The notes under the pieces were generated by a model. It had not been told where the DNA came from. It saw only the letters and a program-made list of their open reading frames with translations, and did not search any database. Shown piece after piece: positions 52,591 through 60,176 of a DNA stretch of 64,000 bases (positions are counted from its first letter, which is position 1; each line of letters starts with the position of its first letter). The stretch lies in contig NZ_OY762999.1 in the NCBI RefSeq assembly GCF_963666665.1, positions 2,795,501 through 2,859,500 of the forward strand, read 5' to 3'. A program made the position numbers and the translations under genes. This DNA comes from Maridesulfovibrio sp. (GTDB lineage Bacteria > Desulfobacterota > Desulfovibrionia > Desulfovibrionales > Desulfovibrionaceae).

Positions 52591-53805
52591 TTGTACAAAG
52601 TGGCAATCACAGGAATAGGAGCCATATCCGTTCTGGGTGTAGACCTTGAAACCATCGCCGATGCCCTCAAAAAAGGGCGTTCCGGCATTGAGGTGGATGA
52701 GGAGCGGATCAAGCTCGGCTTTGAAAGCCCGCTGACAGGTGTTATCAAAGATTTTACACCCAATACATGGCTGGGCCGCAAACAGCGCAAAACCATGCCC
52801 GACTTCGCGGTGCAGGCCTACGCTGCCGCCAAGCAGGCCCTCGCCCTATCCGGCCTCACAGAAGAGGATCTGCACAATGATGAAAGCGGACTCATTTTCG
52901 GATGTGACTCCAGCTGTATTGCCGCCCTTGATCAGGTAGAGCTGCTTAAGGAGCGGGGTGAAACCTCACTCATCGGAAGCGGCGCGGTATTCCGTTCCAT
53001 GACCTCCTGTGTGACCATGAACCTTAATACCCTTTTCAAAACCCGCGGAGCGGCATGGACTATCAGTTCTGCTTGTTCCAGCGGCGGGCATGCCGTTGGT
53101 CAGGCCTTAAACCTCATTGCAACCGGACAGCAGGAACGGATCATCTGCGGAGGGGCACAGGAACTGAACTGGCAGTCCATGTGCAGTTTCGACGGACTTG
53201 GAGCATTCTCCAATCGCACTGATAACCCGGCACAGGCCAGCCGTCCCTTTGATAAAAACCGGGACGGCCTAGTTCCCAGCGGCGGCGCAGCAGCCATCAT
53301 GCTTGAACGCTACGATCTGGCAAAAAAACGCGGAGCCGAAATTCTCGGCGTAATCAGCGGATACGGTTTTTCATCAGACGGAGAACATATCTCAGTTCCC
53401 GGCAGGAACGGCCTTGCAAGAGCCGGAGCCAAGGCTCTCAAACAGGCCGGACTCACTCCTGCCGACATTGACTACATCTGCGCCCATGCCACTGCCACCC
53501 CGGCTGGAGACGGAGCTGAAGCCGCCAACATCCGCACACTTTTCGGGGATATTTCACCACGCATATCCTCAACCAAATCCATGACCGGACACGAGCTCTG
53601 GATGTCCGGAGCCAGTCAGATAGTCTATACAACGCTCATGAACCGCTACGGATTCACTGCGCCGAACATCAATTTCACCGAAGGCGACGACGAGACTTCC
53701 TGTCTGAACATCCTTACCGAAACCGAGAACCGTCCCCCGCAAAAAGCCCTGCTTAATTCCGCAGGATTCGGCGGCACCAACTCCTGCCTTGTGCTTGAAT
53801 TCTAA
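52591..53805 (+). CDS. Beta-ketoacyl synthase (first of two)
   Basis: A 404-residue thiolase-fold condensing enzyme with a full catalytic triad: Cys162 (SSACSSGGHAV), His299 (CAHATATP) and His334 (TKSMTGHE). It extends the acyl chain by condensing it with malonyl-ACP. The sequence is FabB/KAS I-like in the active-site region. The start is a TTG at 52591 with GGGAG 8 bases upstream. A TAATG overlap couples it to the flavoprotein gene. It probably corresponds to the ApeO-type condensing enzyme (inference). Confidence 0.8.
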   Translation: MYKVAITGIGAISVLGVDLETIADALKKGRSGIEVDEERIKLGFESPLTGVIKDFTPNTWLGRKQRKTMPDFAVQAYAAAKQALALSGLTEEDLHNDESGLIFGCDSSCIAALDQVELLKERGETSLIGSGAVFRSMTSCVTMNLNTLFKTRGAAWTISSACSSGGHAVGQALNLIATGQQERIICGGAQELNWQSMCSFDGLGAFSNRTDNPAQASRPFDKNRDGLVPSGGAAAIMLERYDLAKKRGAEILGVISGYGFSSDGEHISVPGRNGLARAGAKALKQAGLTPADIDYICAHATATPAGDGAEAANIRTLFGDISPRISSTKSMTGHELWMSGASQIVYTTLMNRYGFTAPNINFTEGDDETSCLNILTETENRPPQKALLNSAGFGGTNSCLVLEF

Positions 53806-55301
53806 TGACTGCTTACAACCACATAGTTGTCGGGGCAGGTATTTCGGGCATGACTTCGGCCCTCCTGCTGGCTAGACAGGGATACAAAGTCGCACTGGTG
53901 GAATCCTTTCCCCTGCCCGGACCGACAGTACGCGGATTCAGCAGGCAGGGCGTGCATTTCGAAACCGGTATCCACCTGATAGGCGGAATGGGTGACGGAG
54001 ACCCGCTCGACACATATTTCAGACATCTGGGCATCAACGATGAGCTGGTCAAAATCCCCTTCAATGAAGAAGGTTGCGACTGCTTCCGCTTTGAAAAAAA
54101 GAATACCCAGATCTGTCTGCCTTATGGATATGAACGGGTCCGCCGGACTCTGGAACAGGCATTCCCTTCTGAAAAAACTGCCATTGATACATATCTGGAA
54201 CGGATCAGGACTATTTTCGACTCATCCGCCTTCCTGAATTTCGATCTGGATTTCAGTCTGGACTCTCTGGCACATGACGAAACAGAATCTTTGCTTGAGT
54301 ACCTCGATTCCATCACTGACAATCAAGATCTCAAGGACCTGCTCTGCTGCCACTCCCTGCTATACGGCACTCCGCCGGAGCAGGCCATGCTCTCCACCCA
54401 TGCCCTTGTAGCCGGATCATATTTCCGGTCATCACACACCATAGAGGGCGGCGGAAAAGCTCTTGTGGACGCGTACCAGAAACAACTCAAAAAGCATGGT
54501 GTAGATATTTTCTGCGGAGAGAAGGCTGTACGCATCAACCACGACGCAGACAAAAATTTCACAGGATTGCTGCTGGATGACGGGAACGAATTGCGTGGCG
54601 AAATCTGCATCTGGTCCGCTCATCCAGCGTCCATGCTAAACTGCGTTGAAGACGGTGTATTCCGCCCGGTATTCAGACGCAGGATCAGCGAATTGCTGGA
54701 GACCGTGTCCGCGCTGATTCTTTTCGGGATAGCCGAAACTCCGGTGGAAGCATTGCAAGGCCGGAACATCTACCTGTGGCCGGAATCTGATTACAGCGAA
54801 GTCCTTTCCGGCAGGACCGGTATGTCAGAAAACGCTATTTTCCTTTCCGCCGGACAAACCCTCGGGCGGGACGGCAAGCAGAGTGTAACAGCCATCATGC
54901 CCTGCAGTTTTGATAAGTTCGGCAAATGGCAGAAATCAAGTCTACGCAACAGACCGCAGGGCTACCTTGATTTCAAAGCCGAACTTATGGCGGAATTTGC
55001 GCAGCAGGTATTTACACGCTGCCCGGAATTAAACGGACAGGTCGAATTCATTGATGCAGCAACACCGCTGAGCTTACGCGATTACTGCCACTCTCCATAC
55101 GGAAGCATGTACGGTGCAGCTCATACCGTTTCGCAGTACAATCCCCTGCCGGCCACCAAGATCAAGGGGCTGCTGCTGGCCGGACAATCCATCATCGCCC
55201 CCGGAGTCATGGGTGCGGTGGTTTCCGCCTATTTGACCTGCGGTTTCATATATGGACACGAAAAGATTCACGAGGAACTGAAATGCATATACAACGCGTA
55301 G
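53805..55301 (+). CDS. Phytoene-desaturase-like FAD oxidoreductase
   Basis: A 498-residue flavoprotein of the CrtI/RetSat superfamily. The dinucleotide-binding site reads HIVVGAGISGMTSALLLARQ at 6-25, with ETGIHLIGG near 53 and the C-terminal FAD motif LAGQSIIAPGVMGAV near 462. Members desaturate or saturate conjugated chains. No carotenoid gene (geranylgeranyl synthase or phytoene synthase) is nearby. It is coupled to both ketosynthases: a 1-base overlap upstream and 19 bases downstream. It should modify the polyene chain or its saturation level (inference). Confidence 0.75.
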   Translation: MTAYNHIVVGAGISGMTSALLLARQGYKVALVESFPLPGPTVRGFSRQGVHFETGIHLIGGMGDGDPLDTYFRHLGINDELVKIPFNEEGCDCFRFEKKNTQICLPYGYERVRRTLEQAFPSEKTAIDTYLERIRTIFDSSAFLNFDLDFSLDSLAHDETESLLEYLDSITDNQDLKDLLCCHSLLYGTPPEQAMLSTHALVAGSYFRSSHTIEGGGKALVDAYQKQLKKHGVDIFCGEKAVRINHDADKNFTGLLLDDGNELRGEICIWSAHPASMLNCVEDGVFRPVFRRRISELLETVSALILFGIAETPVEALQGRNIYLWPESDYSEVLSGRTGMSENAIFLSAGQTLGRDGKQSVTAIMPCSFDKFGKWQKSSLRNRPQGYLDFKAELMAEFAQQVFTRCPELNGQVEFIDAATPLSLRDYCHSPYGSMYGAAHTVSQYNPLPATKIKGLLLAGQSIIAPGVMGAVVSAYLTCGFIYGHEKIHEELKCIYNA

Positions 55302-56509
55302 TTATAACCGGAATGGGCGCAATTTCCCCACTGGGCAGCGGAGTGGAAGCTCTTTGGAACGGACTTGTGGAAGGTCGCTCCGGAATCAGCCATATGGAAG
55401 AACTCGAACACGTAAAAGGATTGCGTCCGCGCATTGCCGGACGGGTCCCGGAAGTTGACACCAAGGCTATTCCCCGCAAAGCCCGCCGGACCATGTCCAA
55501 TCTTTCCATTTTCGCCGCGCTGGCTGCACTTGAAGCCATTGAACAGGCGGGACTGGGCACTGACACATTGACCGGAGGCCGGACCGGACTTTCGGTAGGC
55601 TCCACCACAGGGAGTTCGCAGGCCCTTGAACAATTTTTCAAGCTCTATCTGCCGGAAAATTCCCTTGAGGCAATCCGCAGTACTGAATTTTTCAAAATTA
55701 TGAACCATAGTGCCGCTGCCAACATTGCCCAGTTTCTCGAAATCAGCGGACGGGTTATTGCGGCTTCAGCAGCCTGTTCCACAGGATGCCAGAACATCGG
55801 ATTGGCTGCGGAAGCCATTGCCACCGGCAAGCAGGATGCTATGCTCTGCGGAGGCACAGATGAACTGCATCCCCTGACCGTAGGCACCTTCGATATTATA
55901 GAAGCAGCTTCCACTTCCGGTGCAGACGATCCCGCGAGCGCGTCACGTCCCTTTGACGCCGACCGCAACGGCATAGTCTGTTCCGAAGGAGCGGGAATGC
56001 TCCTGCTGGAAAGCTATGAACATGCCAAAGCACGCGGGGCTGAGATTCTGGCAGAAATCACTGGTTTTTCATCACTTTGTGACAGCAGCAACATGGCTTC
56101 CCCCAGTGCGGACGCTATCAACCTCTGCATGAAAGAAGCTTTGAAAGATGCCGGAATTACCGAATCTGAAATTGACTATGTGAACGCCCATGCCACCGGG
56201 ACCTTGCAGGGGGATGCTTCAGAGGCACAAGCAGTGGCGAAACTGTTCGGCAACACTCCGCCGGTCAGCAGTTTAAAAGGACATCTTGGTCATACCATGG
56301 CTGCCAGCGGAGCCATTGAAACCATCGCAACAGTGCGCATGATGCAGGAAAGCACAATAATTCCTACAGCAAATCTCACGACTCCTGCTGAGGAATGTGC
56401 TGCAATAAACAACGCCTTGCATTTGCAGGAAAGACCAATTACATATGCGCTGAAAAATAATTTCGCCCTTGGCGGTATAAATACATCGCTGGTTTTGAGG
56501 AGATCTTAA
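55283..56509 (+). CDS. Beta-ketoacyl synthase (second of two)
   Basis: A 408-residue condensing enzyme with Cys165 (SAACSTGCQNI), His303 (NAHATGTLQGD) and His337 (KGHLGHTMAASG) all present. It is FabF-like in the GHLGHTMAASG block and not a chain-length factor, since the Cys is kept. It overlaps the flavoprotein gene by 19 bases and the ACP gene by one, so all three are made together. It probably forms the main chain-elongating enzyme of the cluster, corresponding to the ApeR-type enzyme (inference). Confidence 0.82.
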   Translation: MHIQRVVITGMGAISPLGSGVEALWNGLVEGRSGISHMEELEHVKGLRPRIAGRVPEVDTKAIPRKARRTMSNLSIFAALAALEAIEQAGLGTDTLTGGRTGLSVGSTTGSSQALEQFFKLYLPENSLEAIRSTEFFKIMNHSAAANIAQFLEISGRVIAASAACSTGCQNIGLAAEAIATGKQDAMLCGGTDELHPLTVGTFDIIEAASTSGADDPASASRPFDADRNGIVCSEGAGMLLLESYEHAKARGAEILAEITGFSSLCDSSNMASPSADAINLCMKEALKDAGITESEIDYVNAHATGTLQGDASEAQAVAKLFGNTPPVSSLKGHLGHTMAASGAIETIATVRMMQESTIIPTANLTTPAEECAAINNALHLQERPITYALKNNFALGGINTSLVLRRS

Positions 56510-56763
56510 TGACAGATGAAGAAATCGTAAAAAGAATCAACTCCGCACTTGCTGAAGAATTCGAGCTGGAGCTTGATGAAATGGTCCCTGAAGCAGTCTT
56601 CAAGGATGACCTTGACCTCGACAGCCTTGATGCTGTGGATATGGTCATCGTTCTGGAGCAGGAATTCGGGATCAAGATCAAAAAAGACGAAGCCTTCAAG
56701 GCTATCCGTACTCTCGGTGACCTGCACAAGTTCATCCTGAGCAAAAAAGACGAAGCCGCTTAA
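56509..56763 (+). CDS. Acyl carrier protein
   Basis: An 84-residue ACP. The phosphopantetheine attachment site is Ser39 in DLDLDSLDAVDMV, and the acidic helices (FELELDEMVPEAVFKDD) are typical. It tethers the growing chain for the neighbouring enzymes in the cytoplasm. Its stop codon lies inside a terminator-like hairpin, so it is likely made in excess of the downstream genes. One ACP only is seen. Related clusters often have two. Confidence 0.9.
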   Translation: MTDEEIVKRINSALAEEFELELDEMVPEAVFKDDLDLDSLDAVDMVIVLEQEFGIKIKKDEAFKAIRTLGDLHKFILSKKDEAA

Positions 56764-56778
56764 TACAAGCGGCTTTTT
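56753..56778 (+). terminator. Attenuating hairpin overlapping the ACP stop
   Basis: AAGCCGCTT (56753-56761) pairs with AAGCGGCTT (56767-56775), followed by T's. It overlaps the ACP stop codon. Because genes continue in the same direction, it probably trims readthrough and keeps ACP message high relative to the downstream genes. Confidence 0.75.
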
Positions 56779-56798
56779 CCTATTCCCTTTTCTGTCCG

Positions 56799-57551
56799 AT
56801 GCCCCAAATTTTCAAACTTATATGGATTAACGCCGGTATATACCTGAGCATCATCCTCTGGACCCTGACCGGGGTCATTATCTCCCCACTCTGCTACCTG
56901 TTCTTTACCCGTATTCTGAAATGGGAAAAACCGGAAACCCTGCGCAAAATGATCTGGTACTACGGGCGGACCAGCTCAATGCTGATGTCCCTGTTCGTTG
57001 ATATCCAGTGGCCGGAGCAACACAAACTCCCCGAGCCATGTATCATCATTGCCAACCATGAATCTTTCTTTGATCCCTATCTGGTTTCCTTCCAGCCACA
57101 ACGCAACATATGCATGGCTGTGCGCAACTGGCCGTTTAAAATACCATTTTACGGATTTTACATGAAACTTGCCGGCTACATAAACGTGGAAACGGATAAT
57201 CTTGACGAGATTATTGAACAGGCGGGAAAAGCTATAGAGCAAAACAGCTCGCTCATGTTTTTCCCGGAAGGAACCCGCAGCAAGGACGGCAATCTGAACC
57301 GTTTCCATTCCGGACCCTTTCACCTTGCAGTGCAGACCGGGCTGCCCATTGTCCCCCTGTGCATTACCGGAACTTATAATATGCTTCCCCGCGGGCACAT
57401 GCTAATCCGCCCCTCAAAGGTACGTGGCAGAATACTTTCCCCCATCTATCCGGAGCATTTTCTAAACACACAAAATCCGCATATTGAATTGCGCCGAGCG
57501 GTCAAAACAACTATGGTTGCTTGCATTCAGGAAATGAATCAGGAAGCGTAA
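56799..57551 (+). CDS. Lysophospholipid acyltransferase (LPLAT)
   Basis: A 250-residue membrane-bound acyltransferase of the PlsC superfamily. It has an N-terminal transmembrane helix (about 12-36), the catalytic NHESFFD at 86-92 (His87, Asp92) and the substrate motif FFPEGTRS at 154-161. It moves an acyl chain from ACP or CoA onto a glycerol or sugar acceptor at the inner membrane. In aryl polyene clusters an acyltransferase of this kind joins the polyene to its lipid carrier. It lies after the ACP hairpin. Confidence 0.85.
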   Translation: MPQIFKLIWINAGIYLSIILWTLTGVIISPLCYLFFTRILKWEKPETLRKMIWYYGRTSSMLMSLFVDIQWPEQHKLPEPCIIIANHESFFDPYLVSFQPQRNICMAVRNWPFKIPFYGFYMKLAGYINVETDNLDEIIEQAGKAIEQNSSLMFFPEGTRSKDGNLNRFHSGPFHLAVQTGLPIVPLCITGTYNMLPRGHMLIRPSKVRGRILSPIYPEHFLNTQNPHIELRRAVKTTMVACIQEMNQEA

Positions 57552-57596
57552 AAAACGATTTTCTCAAATTTAACTTTCAAGATGAGGATGTTACAA

Positions 57597-57995
57597 ATGA
57601 AAAATCTCCGTATTGTTGCTTTTGTACTTGTTGCCTGCGCACTTTTTCTCGGCGGTTGCAGAACCGCTCCTATCCAGAACATTGAATTGGCTCCGATCGC
57701 CTACACCAGCGAAAAGAACCACACCATGGATGAAGTTAAAAATGCCATTATCAGAGGTGGGTATGACCGTGGCTGGCAGATGAGCGATGTGGCTCCCGGA
57801 CATCTTGTGGGAACCCTGAATGTTCGCTCCCACCAAGCTATTGTGGACATTACCTACACCCCGGAAAATTACAGCATTAATTATAAAGACAGCACTAACC
57901 TGAAGCACAAAGGCAACATGATCCATAGCAATTACAATGCATGGATTAAAAATCTTGCCAGCTCCATTAACCTCGAACTTAGTCGCCTGAACTAA
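57597..57995 (+). CDS. Lipoprotein of unknown function
   Basis: A 132-residue lipoprotein. The signal peptide ends in LFLGGC with Cys near residue 21. The mature part is about 110 residues (RTAPIQNIELAPIAYTSEKN, then a mixed alpha/beta region with VDITYTPENYSINYKDS). The family is not recognised. The ATG at 57597 is preferred over 57582 because GAGGA lies about 8 bases upstream. It sits between the acyltransferase and radical SAM genes, so it is probably part of the export or anchoring steps. Confidence 0.65.
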   Translation: MKNLRIVAFVLVACALFLGGCRTAPIQNIELAPIAYTSEKNHTMDEVKNAIIRGGYDRGWQMSDVAPGHLVGTLNVRSHQAIVDITYTPENYSINYKDSTNLKHKGNMIHSNYNAWIKNLASSINLELSRLN

Positions 57996-58011
57996 ACGGA
58001 ATACCGGAAAC

Positions 58012-59043
58012 ATGAATTCAAACCGTTGCTGGGGCAGCCCTTTTACCAAGGCTGAAATTGAACAGACCCTTCAAAATAAACAACTGCTCACTGCTGAGCT
58101 TGAACTAAGCAGAGTCTGTGACCTGCGCTGCATCTACTGTTATGCCTCTTCCGGAGAAAAGCTAAATAATGAGCTGGACTTCGAAGAGATCACCGACGCA
58201 GTAGACCAGTGCCGGAACCTCGGCGCGCGCAAGATAATTATCCTTGGCGGGGGAGAGCCCATGCTCTACCCCCGCATTATGGATGTGATCCAGTATATCC
58301 ACGGACTCGGTCTGGAAATTGAGCTTTTCAGCAACGGAACCCGGATAACCCCTGAAATCGCATCCGAACTGTACTCCATGGGAGTACAGCCGGTAATTAA
58401 ATTCAACAGCCTTGATCCGGAAATTCAGGACCAGCTGGCCGGCAAGAAAGATGCTCACAAAGCCATCCGCCGAGGACTCAACAACCTCCTTGAAGCCGGA
58501 TACAGTAACGGGGATATCCCCATCGGCGCCCAGACTATCATCTGCCGCCAGAACTATACTGAAATACCGGAAATGTGGCGCTGGCTGCGCACCCAAAAAA
58601 TCATTCCCTATTTTGAGACCATTACCGATCAGGGAAGAGCCAAGGATCACATAGAACTGGCTCTGAATCCGGAGCAAATCGGTGAATTATTCAATGAACT
58701 TTCACGCATTGACCGCGAAGAATTCGGCATAGAATGGGAACCGAAACCACCGGTAGCAGCATTTTCCTGCAAACGGCATTTTTATTCCTGCACCATTACC
58801 ACCACCGGGGAAGTTATTCCCTGCCCGGGTGTGGATATTTCCGCAGGCAACCTGCGGTTTGACTCACTTGAAAATATCATTTCGCAGAGCGACGTATTCT
58901 ATAATCTGCGCAATATCCGCCAGACTATCACCGGACCATGCAAGACATGTGATTTAAGTGCAGAGTGTTACGGCTGCCGTGGCATGGCCCATCATCTGAA
59001 CGGTGACTATCTCTCATCTGATCCGCTCTGCTGGCGCAATTAA
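58012..59043 (+). CDS. SPASM radical SAM enzyme (polyene cluster)
   Basis: A 343-residue radical SAM protein with CDLRCIYC (Cys36, Cys40, Cys43), GGGEPMLYP near 82 and a C-terminal SPASM domain with many cysteines (CTITTTGEVIPC, CKTCDLSAECYGC). SPASM enzymes usually act on peptides or amino-acid-derived substrates, and some on other molecules. It lies between lipoprotein and dehydratase genes with short gaps. A role in making the aromatic or amino-acid starter unit, or in chain modification, is an inference. Confidence 0.78.
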   Translation: MNSNRCWGSPFTKAEIEQTLQNKQLLTAELELSRVCDLRCIYCYASSGEKLNNELDFEEITDAVDQCRNLGARKIIILGGGEPMLYPRIMDVIQYIHGLGLEIELFSNGTRITPEIASELYSMGVQPVIKFNSLDPEIQDQLAGKKDAHKAIRRGLNNLLEAGYSNGDIPIGAQTIICRQNYTEIPEMWRWLRTQKIIPYFETITDQGRAKDHIELALNPEQIGELFNELSRIDREEFGIEWEPKPPVAAFSCKRHFYSCTITTTGEVIPCPGVDISAGNLRFDSLENIISQSDVFYNLRNIRQTITGPCKTCDLSAECYGCRGMAHHLNGDYLSSDPLCWRN

Positions 59044-59059
59044 TTCCGGAGTTTTTTTA

Positions 59060-59554
59060 ATGAATCTTCCCATGCAGGCTGAAAAACTGCTGCCCCATCG
59101 CGGAAAGATGCTGCTCTTGGACAGTGTACTTACTGTCGAAGAAGGAGCTGGAACCGCACTGGCCGACCTTTCCACACAGTCCATTTCCAAAGGAAAGGAC
59201 GGCAATTTGCTGGCACCGTTTTATATAGAACTGGTAGCCCAGACATATGCCGCTGTGTGCGGTTACAGGTTTAAATCCCTTGGGCATCCAGTACCAGAAG
59301 GATATCTTGTCGGGGTGCAGAAGTTTCAGGTTAACCCCCAAGGCACTGCAAAATTTACAAGTGATGAACTGTTAATCAGCGTTCAGACTGTAGGTGATTT
59401 TGACGGCTTCGCAGTGGTAGAAGGGACGATCAGCCGCGAAGGCAAGACTTTGGCCGAAGGAAGAATAAAACTCTTTGTGCCGCAGGATGAAGCCATGGCA
59501 GAGCTATTTGCTCAGGAAAAATCCGGTGCGAGTGCGACCTCATGGCAATTGTAA
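59060..59554 (+). CDS. ApeP-like 3-hydroxyacyl-ACP dehydratase
   Basis: A 164-residue hotdog-fold dehydratase. The catalytic His13 is in LLPHRGKMLLLD at 10-21, as in the FabA/FabZ-related ApeP family. The rest forms a single hotdog domain (IELVAQTYAAVCGYRF). It removes water from the 3-hydroxyacyl-ACP to give the trans double bond. CGGAG lies upstream of the ATG at 59060. It overlaps the LolA-like gene by 13 bases. A second dehydratase of this kind occurs at 63087. Confidence 0.8.
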   Translation: MNLPMQAEKLLPHRGKMLLLDSVLTVEEGAGTALADLSTQSISKGKDGNLLAPFYIELVAQTYAAVCGYRFKSLGHPVPEGYLVGVQKFQVNPQGTAKFTSDELLISVQTVGDFDGFAVVEGTISREGKTLAEGRIKLFVPQDEAMAELFAQEKSGASATSWQL

Positions 59555-60174
59555 AAAAAGCACTTCTGCTCGCTTTTCTGCTGCTGATCATTTCAGCGCA
59601 CAATGCTTTCGCAGACAGGCAGTCTGATTTTCTAAATGACCTGCAAGCACGTTCGCAATCCATTAAATCCATTAGCAGCGATTTTACCCAGCAAAGCTAT
59701 ATCACGCTTTTCGCAGATGTCATGGAAGCCAAGGGTAAGTTCTGTTTTGCCCGTCCGGATAACCTGCGCTGGGAGTACACAGAACCATTTGTATCCGGCT
59801 TCCTGCTCAAGGGACAAAAAGGATTGAAATGGGACGGGGCAAGCAAAGAATCATCTCAATTCGATACCGAGACATCTCCGGAAATGGCGATCATTTCGGA
59901 ACAGATTCTGGCATGGACAACCATGGATATTCCGTGGCTGCAATCCCTTTATTCCATCAAAGTTACAAATTATTCTCCGGCAGTGATGGAACTGACCCCG
60001 AAATCAAGCAAAACAAAACATTTTTTAAATCTGATACGCATTTTTTTTGCCCCCGACGAGACTCACCTTAAGTCCATTGAACTGCATGAACCGGGCGGGG
60101 ATTACACAAAGATTATTTTTAGCAACGTGCTATTAAATCAAAAACTGGATCAGGATATCTTCCTGAAAGAGTAA
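59542..60174 (+). CDS. LolA-like outer-membrane lipid carrier
   Basis: A 210-residue periplasmic protein with a signal peptide (about residues 1-24, ending HNAFA). A LolA-like barrel follows: FTQQSYITLFADVMEAKG, then GKFCFARPDNLRWEYTEP. It carries lipid-linked cargo through the periplasm. In aryl polyene clusters a LolA relative is always paired with the MMPL exporter, and here the exporter starts 2 bases downstream. The cargo would be the finished polyene lipid (inference). Confidence 0.8.
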   Translation: MAIVKKALLLAFLLLIISAHNAFADRQSDFLNDLQARSQSIKSISSDFTQQSYITLFADVMEAKGKFCFARPDNLRWEYTEPFVSGFLLKGQKGLKWDGASKESSQFDTETSPEMAIISEQILAWTTMDIPWLQSLYSIKVTNYSPAVMELTPKSSKTKHFLNLIRIFFAPDETHLKSIELHEPGGDYTKIIFSNVLLNQKLDQDIFLKE

Positions 60175-60176
60175 AA

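Noticed and set aside
53805..55301. Carotenoid phytoene desaturase
   Set aside because: No carotenoid genes are nearby. The gene is translationally coupled to ketosynthases.
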